Part shown: in pieces, positions 9,324 through 17,664 of the stretch
How the letters are laid out: each line of letters begins with the position of its first letter
Numbering within the stretch: position 1 is the first letter of the stretch
Origin: UBA4417 sp031550085
GTDB taxonomy: Bacteria; Bacteroidota; Bacteroidia; Bacteroidales; UBA4417
Direction: 5' to 3'
DNA: 64,000 nt
Assembly: GCA_031550085.1 (NCBI GenBank)
Contig: JAVBOY010000018.1
Location: 1 to 64,000, forward strand
Made by a program: the position numbers and the translations under genes
Notes under the pieces: model-generated
The model's input: only the letters and a program-made list of their open reading frames with translations
What the model was told of the DNA's origin: nothing
Database searches by the model: none

Positions 9324-10712
9324 TTAACTTGCCATCACGTCCTCAATTTCCTTGACGGTTTTGGGAATCGGTTTTCCCATAATGCGCGAACCGTTTTCGG
9401 TAACCAACACATCATCTTCAATGCGAATGCCACCAAAAGTGCGGTATTCTTCTACTTTTTGATAGTTGATAAATTCGGCAAATTTATTTTCTGCCTTCCA
9501 CAAATCAATCAATTCGGGAATGAAATAAATACCGGGTTCGTTGGTAACGGTAAATCCGGGTTTCAACCGGCGCGCCATGCGCAAATAGGCCGTACCGAAT
9601 TGGGTACTGGGTTGGATTTCGTGATCGTAGCCCACATAAATTTGTCCTAAATTTTCCATGTCGTGCACATCCAACCCAATCATATGCCCCAATCCGTGAG
9701 GCAAAAACAAGGCATGGGCCCCTGCTGCAACCGCTTCTTTTACATCCCCTTTCATCAAACCCAAATCTTTTAATCCCTGGGCAATGGTTTCGCAAGCAAT
9801 CAGGTGGCAATCCATATAAAACACATCGGGCTTTGTAGCCGCCAATGCATTCAAATTGGCATTGAGTACAATCTCATAAATTTCTTTTTGTTTTTGCGAA
9901 AATTTGCCCCCTACCGGAAAAGCCCGCGTAAAATCACTGGCATATAATAGCGGGGTTTCGGAGCCAGAATCGATCAACAAAAGGTCGCCAGCTTTCAAGG
10001 TGTTTTTATGGCTGTGGTTGTGTAGGGTTTGTCCGTTGATGCTTAAAATCGTGGGAAATGAAACCGGCCGGCCGGCTGAAATGGAAATTCCTTCCATAAC
10101 GCCTGCAATTTCTTGTTCTACCACACCGGGTTTTGCCATTTTCAGGGCCGCTTGATACATTTTGTAAGAAGTTTCGATGGCCTTTTCCATTTCGGCAATT
10201 TCCAATGCCGATTTTACCGACCGAAGTTTTACGATCGCATGGATCAGTTCCAGAGAAGCATCCATTTTTACTTGTTTCGGAGCGATGTTCAGTAATTCGC
10301 TTACCTGAAGAATGGTTTCCCCGCGATAAGGCGGTGTGTAATGAATTTGCCGGCCGGCTGCACGGGCCGCTTCCACAAGTTCATTCAACGCCTTTAAGGG
10401 CGCTGTATTTGCAATTCCGACTTTTGCTGCCAACTCGGCAGTAGATGGTTGAGGACCCATCCAAATAATGTCGTCAATGTCGAAATCATTGCCGAAAATG
10501 TATTCTTTCCCCGAATCTAAATCCATCACCGCAAAAAAGTCGGGATGATCCAATCCGAAGAAATAGGAAAAATTACTGTCCTGGCGGAACGGATACGTAT
10601 TGGCAGGATAATTATAGGCTGCTTCGGTATTTCCGGGAAAAAGCAAAATGCCGCTTTTCATTTCCTGACGAAGGGCATTCCGGCGATTGATATAAATTTC
10701 TGATGCAAACAT
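9324..10712 (-). CDS. Xaa-Pro aminopeptidase (aminopeptidase P, M24B)
   Basis: 462 residues. Removes an N-terminal residue preceding proline, using a dinuclear metal centre. The N-terminal aminopeptidase P domain (about 5-140) carries 'YLFG'-type Bacteroidota features such as 'PFRQDSNFSYFFG'. The pita-bread catalytic domain (about 175-440) has the five metal ligands: the Asp pair in 'LLIDSGSE...YASDFTR', the His in 'HGLGHMIGLDVHD', Glu in 'TNEPGIYF' and Glu in 'GIRIEDDVLV'. No signal peptide, so cytoplasmic. Length is normal for the family. It lies 29 bases downstream of the cytidine deaminase gene and is probably in the same transcript. Confidence 0.95.
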   Translation of the reverse strand: MFASEIYINRRNALRQEMKSGILLFPGNTEAAYNYPANTYPFRQDSNFSYFFGLDHPDFFAVMDLDSGKEYIFGNDFDIDDIIWMGPQPSTAELAAKVGIANTAPLKALNELVEAARAAGRQIHYTPPYRGETILQVSELLNIAPKQVKMDASLELIHAIVKLRSVKSALEIAEMEKAIETSYKMYQAALKMAKPGVVEQEIAGVMEGISISAGRPVSFPTILSINGQTLHNHSHKNTLKAGDLLLIDSGSETPLLYASDFTRAFPVGGKFSQKQKEIYEIVLNANLNALAATKPDVFYMDCHLIACETIAQGLKDLGLMKGDVKEAVAAGAHALFLPHGLGHMIGLDVHDMENLGQIYVGYDHEIQPSTQFGTAYLRMARRLKPGFTVTNEPGIYFIPELIDLWKAENKFAEFINYQKVEEYRTFGGIRIEDDVLVTENGSRIMGKPIPKTVKEIEDVMAS

Positions 10713-10741
10713 GGTTATTAGGTTTTAAAATGATATTCGTT

Positions 10742-11230
10742 TTATTTTTTTAATCCATCCGCTTTGAACGTGAGGGGTAGTAAATTATGCATTCCCTCTA
10801 TCAAATAGATGCGATTGGAATGGGATTGCAGTAAAACCCGCAATGGTTTTTTCGAGAGATTTTCATATTCGGCCAACACTTGCCGGCAAGCGCCGCAAGG
10901 TGTAACCGTGTCTTCAAGTTCAAACACATCCGTATGTGCGACAATGGCAATGGTTTCCATCGGAATGCCCGGAAATTGCGAAGAAGCGGCAAAAACCGCC
11001 GTTCTTTCGGCACAAAGTCCCGATGGATAGGCTGCATTTTCCTGATTGTTGCCGGTTACAATTTGTTCGTTTACCAATTTTACCGCCGCCCCCACTTTGA
11101 AACGGGAATACGGAGCATACGCTTTATCGGCAGCCGTCCAAGCCTCTTTTAACAATTGACGGTCGGCGGCATCCAATTCATTTTCTGAAGTATATTCTTT
11201 GTAATTTATTGATAAAGAAATTATTTCCAT
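10742..11230 (-). CDS. cdd: Cytidine deaminase
   Basis: 162 residues. Deaminates cytidine and deoxycytidine to uridine forms in pyrimidine salvage. The zinc site is complete: 'GLCAERTAVF' gives the Cys ligand and the catalytic Glu (CAE motif), and 'PCGACRQVLAE' gives the two further Cys ligands. Length is a little above the ~130-residue tetrameric form because of an N-terminal extension. First gene of a likely two-gene unit with aminopeptidase P; a promoter box lies at 11266-11273. Confidence 0.95.
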   Translation of the reverse strand: MEIISLSINYKEYTSENELDAADRQLLKEAWTAADKAYAPYSRFKVGAAVKLVNEQIVTGNNQENAAYPSGLCAERTAVFAASSQFPGIPMETIAIVAHTDVFELEDTVTPCGACRQVLAEYENLSKKPLRVLLQSHSNRIYLIEGMHNLLPLTFKADGLKK

Positions 11231-11265
11231 ACCCTACTTGGTGTTTTATCCTAAAAAAAGAATAA

Positions 11266-11273
11266 CAAATATA
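11266..11273 (-). promoter_or_regulatory. -7 box (TATATTTG) for cdd-aminopeptidase P
   Basis: Perfect TAnnTTTG on the minus strand, 35 bases upstream of the cytidine deaminase ATG at 11230. Confidence 0.4.
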
Positions 11274-11315
11274 CGGTTATTTGGCCACAGCCTCTTCGTT
11301 TTAAAAACAAAAATG

Positions 11316-12158
11316 CTACAGTTCAATGCTTTTCAATTTCCAACCTTCTTCTGTATAATAAGCTTCTTCGCGGATGCCAGCCTGTTTCAACAAATCATAC
11401 GCCGCATCATATGCCGCATTCAATTCCGAAGGAAGGTGCGCATCCGAATTAACCACCACCGGAATGTTTTTTTCTTTCAACAACCTTAGGATTTCCAAGC
11501 CGGGATACGTCGTATTCGAACGTTTTTTGTAAATGCCGCGCGTGTTTATTTCTACAATGAGATCCTTTTCTTTAATCAATTGAACAGCTTGGTGCACCAA
11601 ATCGCAATACCATTTTTCGTCTTCTTTGAAAAAGCGGTCTTTGTTGTGCATTTTTATTTTATCCAAATGCCCGACGATTTCAAACGTTTGGGTTTCCACC
11701 ATTTCAAAAAGTTGATTCCAATAACTTGTCACGGCCAAGCGGATATCATCCTGAAAAAGGTTGCTGAGACCTTCGTCAAAAATTTCAACATTGGGCCCGT
11801 CGATAAACCAAATTTCATCGTTCGGGTTGGCAACCAAATGCACCGATCCAATTTGGTAATCCAGCTGATACTCTTTCCGGATGGCCGCAAAGTCTTGCGA
11901 CATATTGGGAATGTAGTCCATCTCCATCGCGCGTGCAATGCGGATTTTCCCGGCATATTTCTGCTTCAGTTCATCCAAAGTCCGGATGTATTCTTCCCGC
12001 CGGCTTTCTTTGATGGAAAAAGAATTATCATAAGGCAAAGGCGAATGCTCCGTAAAGCCGATAAAGTCGAAACCCAATTCAATCGCTTGAAGTATATAGG
12101 CTTCCGGCTCAGCCCGCCCGTCGGAAAATAAACTATGAACGTGATGGCTTGAAAACAT
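11316..12158 (-). CDS. PHP-domain histidinol-phosphatase family protein
   Basis: 280 residues. PHP-fold metal-dependent phosphatase; the closest family I recognise is histidinol-phosphatase (HisK/HisJ type), the penultimate step of histidine synthesis. Metal-binding motifs run in the expected order: 'HHVHSLFSDG' at the N-terminus, 'GFTEHSPLP' near 38, 'EMDYIP' near 78, 'GSVHLV' near 103, 'GHLDKIK' near 165, 'EINTRGIYK' near 203 and 'VNSDAHLPSE' near 240. No other histidine gene is nearby, so the physiological substrate is inferred from the family only. Confidence 0.88.
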   Translation of the reverse strand: MFSSHHVHSLFSDGRAEPEAYILQAIELGFDFIGFTEHSPLPYDNSFSIKESRREEYIRTLDELKQKYAGKIRIARAMEMDYIPNMSQDFAAIRKEYQLDYQIGSVHLVANPNDEIWFIDGPNVEIFDEGLSNLFQDDIRLAVTSYWNQLFEMVETQTFEIVGHLDKIKMHNKDRFFKEDEKWYCDLVHQAVQLIKEKDLIVEINTRGIYKKRSNTTYPGLEILRLLKEKNIPVVVNSDAHLPSELNAAYDAAYDLLKQAGIREEAYYTEEGWKLKSIEL

Positions 12159-12308
12159 AAATGCTGTTTTTTTACGGTATAGAATCTGTGTTGAAAACCG
12201 CCATGCAAATTAACGACTTTTGGAGCAATTATGTTTTAAAGAAATTTTCAGAGGATTTTCATTTTTCAAACTATTTGTTTGTATTTTTACGAAGTATTTA
12301 TAAAAGCT

Positions 12309-14435
12309 ATGTATGGTCTACATAAATACCCGGTAGTAAGATTATTAGTACCTTTTCTCGCAGGCATTGTCACAGCCGTCTGGTTTGATAACTTGCCCTT
12401 CAAGAGCTTTTGGGTTTCGGTAGCTTTTCTTTTCTTTTTGATTTTCTCGGTTTGGGTATTCCGTCATCTTTTCAGAGGCACTCATCGATGGCTCATCGGA
12501 TTTTGTGCCAATCTGTTTTTATTTACAACGGCTTACCAGTATACGGTTTTATGCCGGCAAAATCAATGGGGGCAGCATTTTTCCAAACAGCCGGAATATT
12601 CGTTTTTAATTGCAACCGTAGCGGAACCCATCCAGGAAAAAGAGCATTCCTACAAAACCGTTTTGAATGTACAGGCTGTTGCAAATGGTAAAAAACAATC
12701 GACGGCAACCGGGCGTGTCATTGCCTATTTTGCAAAAGACAGTCTTTCGAAAGCGCCTTTATTGGGAAGCATACTTTGTGTCTGTGCAAAGCCCAAAGAG
12801 GTAGAGGCTCCTAAAAACCCGAACATGTTCAACTACAAACGGTATTTGGCGGCCAACAACATTTACCATCAGGTTTATTTGCAAAACGGAGATTGGCATT
12901 TGCTGCAAAACCCGGAAACGTTTTCCATAAAAAGAACGGCCAACCATTTGCAGCAATATTTTCTCAAAACATTAAAGAATAACGGGATTTCCGGAAGCGA
13001 ATATGCCGTCGTTTCGGCGCTTTTGTTGGGATATACCGATGAATTGGATGCCGAAACCTTGCGGAGTTATTCTGCTGCTGGAGCCGTACATATTTTATCG
13101 GTTTCGGGCATGCATGTGGGCTTGGTCTGCTTCTTATTATCCTTTGTCCTAAAATTTTTAGATAAAAACCGTAGAACCCGCATCGTTAAGGTCGTCACCC
13201 TTATTTTATTTATTTGGTTCTATGCATTTTTGACCGGGCTTTCTCCTTCCGTTATGCGTGCTGCCGCCATGTTCAGCTTTGTTTCGATCGGCCAATTGTG
13301 GAGCAGGAAAACAGAACTGGTTAATACATTGGCTGTTTCGGCTTTGGTGTTGCTGCTTTTCAACCCATTTTTACTCTTAAACGCGGGATTTGAATTATCC
13401 TACCTTGCCATTGTCGGAATTATCTTTATTTACAATTGGCTTTACAAATTATGGAAAGCTCCCAACCGCATCGTGGATTGGATTTGGCAACTGATAGCTG
13501 TTTCCGTAGCAGCGCAAATTGCCACAGGTCCTTTGGCAGTTTACTATTTTCACCAGTTCCCGACCTGTTTTTTGTTGACAAATTTGGTTGCCGTGCCGCT
13601 TTCAACCCTTATCATTTACTTGGGAGTCGGGCTGTTGTTTGTTTCTTTTATTCCTTTTTTGGGTCATTTTTTGGGGCACATTTTAAGTTATTTACTGAAA
13701 GGCATGAACGAATCCATCAAATTTATCGAAAGCTTGCCCGGTTCCGGAATCCAGAATATTTCGTGGAGTGCTTTTGAAACCTTGGTCATTTACCTTGCTT
13801 TGATTTTCTTTTTCGGTTGGATTTTTTCAAAACGAAAAACATTTGCATTCGCCTTGCTGGGAAGTATTTTGTGCGTCGTTTGCAGCTTTACGGTCCGCAA
13901 GATCGAACACGACCAACAATCCAAAATTATTTTCTATTCCATAAACAAGCATTCCGCTTTAGAATTGGTTTCCGGAAATCAAAGTTTGTTTTTTGCCGAC
14001 AGTTTGTTATTGAATGATCCCAAAACGATCGCTTTTCAGACAGAAAGCGAAAAAATATTTTTGCAAATAAAAAAACGCTTTGTTTCAGAATTTAAAATCG
14101 ATTCCGTTACCCATGATCCTTTCAACAATCATTTTCCTTTTGATCACAAAAACTATTTTTATCAATTTGAAAACCAACGGATTGTTGTTCTACAAAAAAT
14201 AAATACCAAAACCACTTCATCAAAACCTTTAAAGGTAGATTACTTGGTGATCACCCGAAACTTGAAATTTTATCCGAAAGAGTTGGTTCAGCTTTTTGAT
14301 GCGAAATTAATCCTGATCGATGCTTCCAATTCCGTTTCCCAATGTCAAAAATGGCAGGACGCTTTGGAAAATTTAGGCTGCAAATATCGGAACTTACGTA
14401 CCGAAGGCGCATTAGTTTGCGATTTGAAGAAATGA
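12309..14435 (+). CDS. ComEC/Rec2-family competence membrane protein
   Basis: 708 residues from the ATG at 12309; the frame continues to a TTG at 12279 but that extension overlaps promoter-like sequence. An N-terminal hydrophobic pair and a DUF4131-like region (about 25-190) precede the competence core (about 225-500), with 'LLLGYTDELD', 'AGAVHILSVSGMHVGLV' and 'FLTGLSPSVMRAAAMF', which are diagnostic of the DNA-translocation channel of natural transformation. Around ten membrane segments. The C-terminal ~190 residues correspond to the metallo-beta-lactamase-like domain of ComEC but show no HxHxDH motif, a common state in Bacteroidota. No other competence gene lies in the window. Confidence 0.92.
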   Translation: MYGLHKYPVVRLLVPFLAGIVTAVWFDNLPFKSFWVSVAFLFFLIFSVWVFRHLFRGTHRWLIGFCANLFLFTTAYQYTVLCRQNQWGQHFSKQPEYSFLIATVAEPIQEKEHSYKTVLNVQAVANGKKQSTATGRVIAYFAKDSLSKAPLLGSILCVCAKPKEVEAPKNPNMFNYKRYLAANNIYHQVYLQNGDWHLLQNPETFSIKRTANHLQQYFLKTLKNNGISGSEYAVVSALLLGYTDELDAETLRSYSAAGAVHILSVSGMHVGLVCFLLSFVLKFLDKNRRTRIVKVVTLILFIWFYAFLTGLSPSVMRAAAMFSFVSIGQLWSRKTELVNTLAVSALVLLLFNPFLLLNAGFELSYLAIVGIIFIYNWLYKLWKAPNRIVDWIWQLIAVSVAAQIATGPLAVYYFHQFPTCFLLTNLVAVPLSTLIIYLGVGLLFVSFIPFLGHFLGHILSYLLKGMNESIKFIESLPGSGIQNISWSAFETLVIYLALIFFFGWIFSKRKTFAFALLGSILCVVCSFTVRKIEHDQQSKIIFYSINKHSALELVSGNQSLFFADSLLLNDPKTIAFQTESEKIFLQIKKRFVSEFKIDSVTHDPFNNHFPFDHKNYFYQFENQRIVVLQKINTKTTSSKPLKVDYLVITRNLKFYPKELVQLFDAKLILIDASNSVSQCQKWQDALENLGCKYRNLRTEGALVCDLKK

Positions 14436-14488
14436 ACGATTTTTCAAATAAATCCGATTCTATTGCCGTACGATTTGCCAGAGATCAT

Positions 14489-14496
14489 TATTTTTG
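14489..14496 (+). promoter_or_regulatory. -7 box (TATTTTTG)
   Basis: Matches TAnnTTTG, 41 bases before the ATG at 14538; a TTG at 14463-14465 lies 23 bases upstream and could act as a -33 element. Confidence 0.4.
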
Positions 14497-14537
14497 AGGT
14501 TTGAAACCTGTTTTTTCATCCCAGAACAGATTGTTTT

Positions 14538-15608
14538 ATGAGAAATTTTATTCGAAACGGATGCTTGGTCTTCCTGCTGCTGTTTTCCTTTTCCGGCAAA
14601 ATAAAAGCGCAACTGGATAAAAATGCCCAGCCTGCAAAACGCACTTCGACCGAAATGCGACTGATGTTTTACAATGTGGAGAATCTTTTTGACCACATGG
14701 ATGACAGTCTCAAGTCAGACGAGGAATATCTGCCAACCGGTTCCCGGCATTGGACGGAAGAACGTTTTCAGAAAAAAATCAACAACCTTGCCCGAGTCAT
14801 TGTCGGTGTCGGCGAATACAGCATGCCCGAAATTGTCGGACTATGCGAAATTGAAAACAGGTATGCTTTATACCGGTTTGTAAATAGCGCCTTACTCAAG
14901 AATTTCGGATACCGGATGATCCATTATGAATCACCCGACCCTCGCGGAATTGACGTGGCCCTGATTTATTTGCCACAAAAATTTGCACCTTCCCAAGCCC
15001 GGCCCATTTCCATCCGTTTCCCGTTCGATACGCTCTCCCGGACACGTGATATTTTGTATGTAAAAGGCGTTGCCCTAAGCAGCGATACCCTCCACTTGTT
15101 TGTCAATCACTGGCCATCAAGATTTGGCGGCTATACCGAAACCATGCCCAAGCGCAATTACGTCGCACAGGTACTGCGTCAAAAAGTGGATTCAATCCTC
15201 AGCCGGAATGCCGAAGCGAAAATCGTAATTATGGGGGATTTAAATGATGCCCCAACCGATGAAAGCGTCGTAAAATATTTGAATGCAACCACCGATTCCA
15301 CCCATTTGGCGAAAAACCAATTGTACAACATGATGGGTGGAATTAAAATCGACTGGAAACTGGGAACGATTAAAAGCCGGGAAGTATGGGAAACCATTGA
15401 CCAATTTATCGTTTCGCAAGGGCTACTTCATGCCGGTTCGGGGCTTTCTACCACATTCCACAGCGCCAAAATTTACAATGCCGATTTTTTGCTCCAGCCC
15501 GATGATGTTTGGTTTGGCACCAAAACCTTCCGGACTTACAACGGCATGCAATATTTAGGCGGCTTTAGCGATCATTTGCCCATTTTTATGGACCTCAAGC
15601 TTAAGTGA
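14538..15608 (+). CDS. Secreted endonuclease/exonuclease/phosphatase-family protein
   Basis: 356 residues with a signal peptide (residues 1-25, ending KIKAQ). The EEP fold is marked by 'FYNVENLFD' near 43 (Asn metal ligand), 'GLCEIENR' near 101 (Glu ligand), 'DPRGIDVALIY' near 135, 'FVNHWPSRFGG' near 190, 'IMGDLNDAPTDES' near 232 and the terminal 'FSDHLPIFMDL' (catalytic His). All catalytic motifs are present. Predicted to hydrolyse phosphodiesters outside the cytoplasm, possibly extracellular DNA or a phospholipid. A paralogue of the protein at 55720-56751, with which it shares the motif order. Confidence 0.9.
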   Translation: MRNFIRNGCLVFLLLFSFSGKIKAQLDKNAQPAKRTSTEMRLMFYNVENLFDHMDDSLKSDEEYLPTGSRHWTEERFQKKINNLARVIVGVGEYSMPEIVGLCEIENRYALYRFVNSALLKNFGYRMIHYESPDPRGIDVALIYLPQKFAPSQARPISIRFPFDTLSRTRDILYVKGVALSSDTLHLFVNHWPSRFGGYTETMPKRNYVAQVLRQKVDSILSRNAEAKIVIMGDLNDAPTDESVVKYLNATTDSTHLAKNQLYNMMGGIKIDWKLGTIKSREVWETIDQFIVSQGLLHAGSGLSTTFHSAKIYNADFLLQPDDVWFGTKTFRTYNGMQYLGGFSDHLPIFMDLKLK

Positions 15609-15641
15609 ACAGTGAAGTGTGAATGGTGAAACTGTATAGCA
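15605..15641. repeat. GTGAA-rich short repeat
   Basis: Three to four near-copies of GTGAA spaced 6-8 bases apart just after the stop at 15608. It resembles, on the opposite strand, the TTCAC-rich part of the element at 17475-17556. Confidence 0.45.
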
Positions 15642-15656
15642 AGTAGTAATAGACCT

Positions 15657-15665
15657 TATCTTTAC
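15657..15665 (+). promoter_or_regulatory. Possible -7 box (TATCTTTAC)
   Basis: A one-base variant of TAnnTTTGC, 26 bases before the sirtuin ATG at 15691. The variant TATTTTTAC recurs before the FKBP gene (16400-16408) and before comEC (12282-12290). Confidence 0.3.
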
Positions 15666-15690
15666 AGGACTTAACGATAAAAACAGAAAC

Positions 15691-16380
15691 ATGAAACGAA
15701 TTGTGGTACTTACCGGAGCGGGTATCAGTGCCGAAAGCGGCATCCGTACTTTTCGCGACAGCGACGGATTGTGGGAACAACACCGGATTGAAGACGTAGC
15801 AACACCGGAAGCCTGGCAGCGAAATCCCAAGCTGGTACTGGAATTTTACAATCAGCGGCGAAAACAATTGTTGGAAGCATCTCCGAACGAGGCCCACAAA
15901 GCCCTTATAAAATTGGAAGAAACCTTTGAGGTACAAATCATTACCCAAAATGTAGACGATTTGCACGAACGTGCCGGTTCCACAAATGTGCTTCACCTGC
16001 ATGGGGAATTGAAAAAAGCGCGCAGTACGGTTGATGAAAACTATATTTGTGAAATTGAAGGCGCCGATTTGGTTTGGGGCGACAAATGTCCCAAAGGAGC
16101 TCAACTCCGTCCGCATATTGTTTGGTTCGGAGAAGCGGTTCCGCTATTTGAACCGGCCATTGAGCTGGCAAAAACAGCCTCCGTTTACATCATCATCGGC
16201 ACATCGCTCAATGTGTATCCGGCAGCAGGTTTGGGATATTATATCCCCGATTCGGCACAAAAGTATTATATCGATCCCAAAGCCGACGAAAGCATCCAAC
16301 AACCCAACTTGACCATCATCAAAGAAAAAGCCGGAATCGGCGTACCGGCCCTGGTAAAAGCGCTTTTGCAAAAAACGTAA
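15691..16380 (+). CDS. NAD-dependent protein deacylase, Sir2 family
   Basis: 229 residues. Removes acyl groups from lysines using NAD+. 'GAGISAESGIRTFRDSDGLW' (residues 8-27) is the NAD-binding loop, 'ITQNVDDLHERAG' near 85 and 'LHGEL' near 103 hold the catalytic His, 'RPHIVWFGEAVP' near 140 and 'GTSLNVYPA' near 170 complete the Rossmann core. 'YNQRR' near 53 matches the Tyr/Arg pair linked to removal of succinyl and malonyl groups in CobB and SIRT5. The zinc-binding module looks short: only two Cys (in 'YICEI' and 'DKCPKG') occur where four are typical, so zinc may be missing. Related Bacteroidota sirtuins share this form. Confidence 0.93.
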   Translation: MKRIVVLTGAGISAESGIRTFRDSDGLWEQHRIEDVATPEAWQRNPKLVLEFYNQRRKQLLEASPNEAHKALIKLEETFEVQIITQNVDDLHERAGSTNVLHLHGELKKARSTVDENYICEIEGADLVWGDKCPKGAQLRPHIVWFGEAVPLFEPAIELAKTASVYIIIGTSLNVYPAAGLGYYIPDSAQKYYIDPKADESIQQPNLTIIKEKAGIGVPALVKALLQKT

Positions 16381-16399
16381 TCCTTTCGGGCAAAAATTG

Positions 16400-16408
16400 T
16401 ATTTTTAC
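16400..16408 (+). promoter_or_regulatory. Possible -7 box (TATTTTTAC)
   Basis: Variant of TAnnTTTGC, 20 bases before the FKBP lipoprotein ATG at 16429. Confidence 0.3.
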
Positions 16409-16428
16409 GCCTCTAAAACCTGTTTAAA

Positions 16429-16884
16429 ATGAAAAACCTTATTTTTCTGGCTTTATGTATTTCTTTTGCGTTTTGTGCCTGCAAAAAGGAAGATAAAACC
16501 GATTACGATGCCCGTGATAAAAAAATCATTGAGCGGTATATTGATTCGCTGGACTTAAAAAACGTCATTGCTACCGAATCCGGGCTTCACTACATTGTTT
16601 TGGATCCGGGCGATGCGGCACGGCCAACACTCAGCTCGACACTCACCGTTGCCTACAAAGGATACTTGACTGACGGGTATGTTTTTGATGAAACAAAAAC
16701 CAGCCCTGTTGGCCTGGTTCTTTCGCAAACAGTGAAAGGATGGCAAGAAGGACTTCAAAAATTCGGACGCGGAGGACGTGGCATTTTACTGATTCCAAGC
16801 AATCTCGGATATGGATCCAAAGCTCAGACAAACATTCCCGCCCATTCGGTTTTGATTTTTGAATTCCGCTTGGTTACATTCTAA
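16429..16884 (+). CDS. FKBP-type peptidyl-prolyl cis-trans isomerase, lipoprotein
   Basis: 151 residues. Residues 1-18 are a lipoprotein signal with Cys19 in 'FCACKKED'; the charged residues after Cys are usual for Bacteroidota lipoproteins. The FKBP domain (about 50-151) contains 'VAYKGYLTDGYVFDET', 'VKGWQEGLQKFGRGGRGILLIPSNLGYG' and 'IPAHSVLIFEFRLV', the standard active-site strands. Probably a periplasmic folding helper anchored in a membrane. The recX start follows 15 bases after its stop. Confidence 0.93.
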   Translation: MKNLIFLALCISFAFCACKKEDKTDYDARDKKIIERYIDSLDLKNVIATESGLHYIVLDPGDAARPTLSSTLTVAYKGYLTDGYVFDETKTSPVGLVLSQTVKGWQEGLQKFGRGGRGILLIPSNLGYGSKAQTNIPAHSVLIFEFRLVTF

Positions 16885-16899
16885 AACTATTTGTTGCCA

Positions 16900-17376
16900 A
16901 TGTATTCCCGGTTTGGTCATCAAAATCGTGAACCGCTTAATTTTGCACAATCGTTCCGCAAAGCGGCTGATTACTGTGCCTCTGAAGAGCATTGCAAATT
17001 TGACATTGTGAAAAAGTTTCACGATTGGCGAATTGATTCCAAATTTCGAAATGAAATTTTAGACCAGCTGATCGAAGAGGATTATATTAACGAACTCCGT
17101 TATGCAAAAGCCTTTGTTCGTGGGAAGTTCAAAAATCTGCACTGGGGAAAAATAAAAATTACCGGCGAGCTACGGGCCAAAGGAATTTCTTCAAATTTGA
17201 TAACACAGGCGATGCAGGAAGAAATCAAAGAAGAAGAATACCAGGCATGCGCCAAACAACTGTTTGATAAGAAATTACAGGAACTGGGAGCAAACAACAA
17301 AGAAAACCGGCACAAGGCCGTTCAATTTCTTGTTGGAAAAGGGTTTGGAGATATTGCTTTTTCAATAAATTGGTAA
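16900..17376 (+). CDS. recX: RecX-family regulatory protein
   Basis: 158 residues from the ATG at 16900; a TTG at 16891 is in frame. Recognised by the three-helix repeats of RecX: 'CKFDIVKKFHDWRI' and 'LIEEDYINELRYAKAFVRGKFKNLHWGKIKITGELRAKGI' fit the family pattern (xxLxxxxYxxxxRYAxxFxxxK...WG..KI...L..KGI). RecX limits RecA filament growth. recA is not in the window. Identity rests on family pattern, without a search. Confidence 0.85.
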   Translation: MYSRFGHQNREPLNFAQSFRKAADYCASEEHCKFDIVKKFHDWRIDSKFRNEILDQLIEEDYINELRYAKAFVRGKFKNLHWGKIKITGELRAKGISSNLITQAMQEEIKEEEYQACAKQLFDKKLQELGANNKENRHKAVQFLVGKGFGDIAFSINW

Positions 17377-17404
17377 ACAAGTAGACTAGAATTTTCTATG
17401 TAAC

Positions 17405-17413
17405 TATTTTTGC
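17405..17413 (+). promoter_or_regulatory. -7 box (TATTTTTGC) in the prfB leader
   Basis: Perfect TAnnTTTGC, 252 bases before the prfB ATG at 17665. If used, the 82 bp element at 17475-17556 would lie in the 5' untranslated RNA of prfB. Confidence 0.35.
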
Positions 17414-17474
17414 AGAAAGGAAAAAGCAGAAGGCAGAACGATCAAACAAAAAACAAACAGCAAACCTTGCGCCA

Positions 17475-17556
17475 TTCACCTTGAACCCTTAGCCCATTTC
17501 ACCCTTCACATCTCACTTAAACACGCTATGCGATTAAAATATAATATTATTAGATT
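17475..17556 (+). repeat. 82 bp dispersed element, copy A (prfB leader)
   Basis: The reverse complement of 35861-35942 matches with two mismatches (17535, 17542); the first 60 bases (17475-17534) are identical. It is followed by TTCAAC-type repeats (17631-17661, including TTCAACAACTCAAC at 17648-17661) and then the prfB ATG. Copy B has the same order relative to kdtA. Confidence 0.93.
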
Positions 17557-17664
17557 AAAATCACAATGTTCGTTTAAAACCATCAATACCTAAATAGTTT
17601 CCCCGGTTTCCCCATTTTTTCAAATAAACATTTCAACGATTCAACATTTCAACAACTCAACAAT

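Noticed and set aside
11550..12131. Plus-strand ORFs antisense to the PHP phosphatase
   Set aside because: Shadow frames of a gene with clear family motifs.
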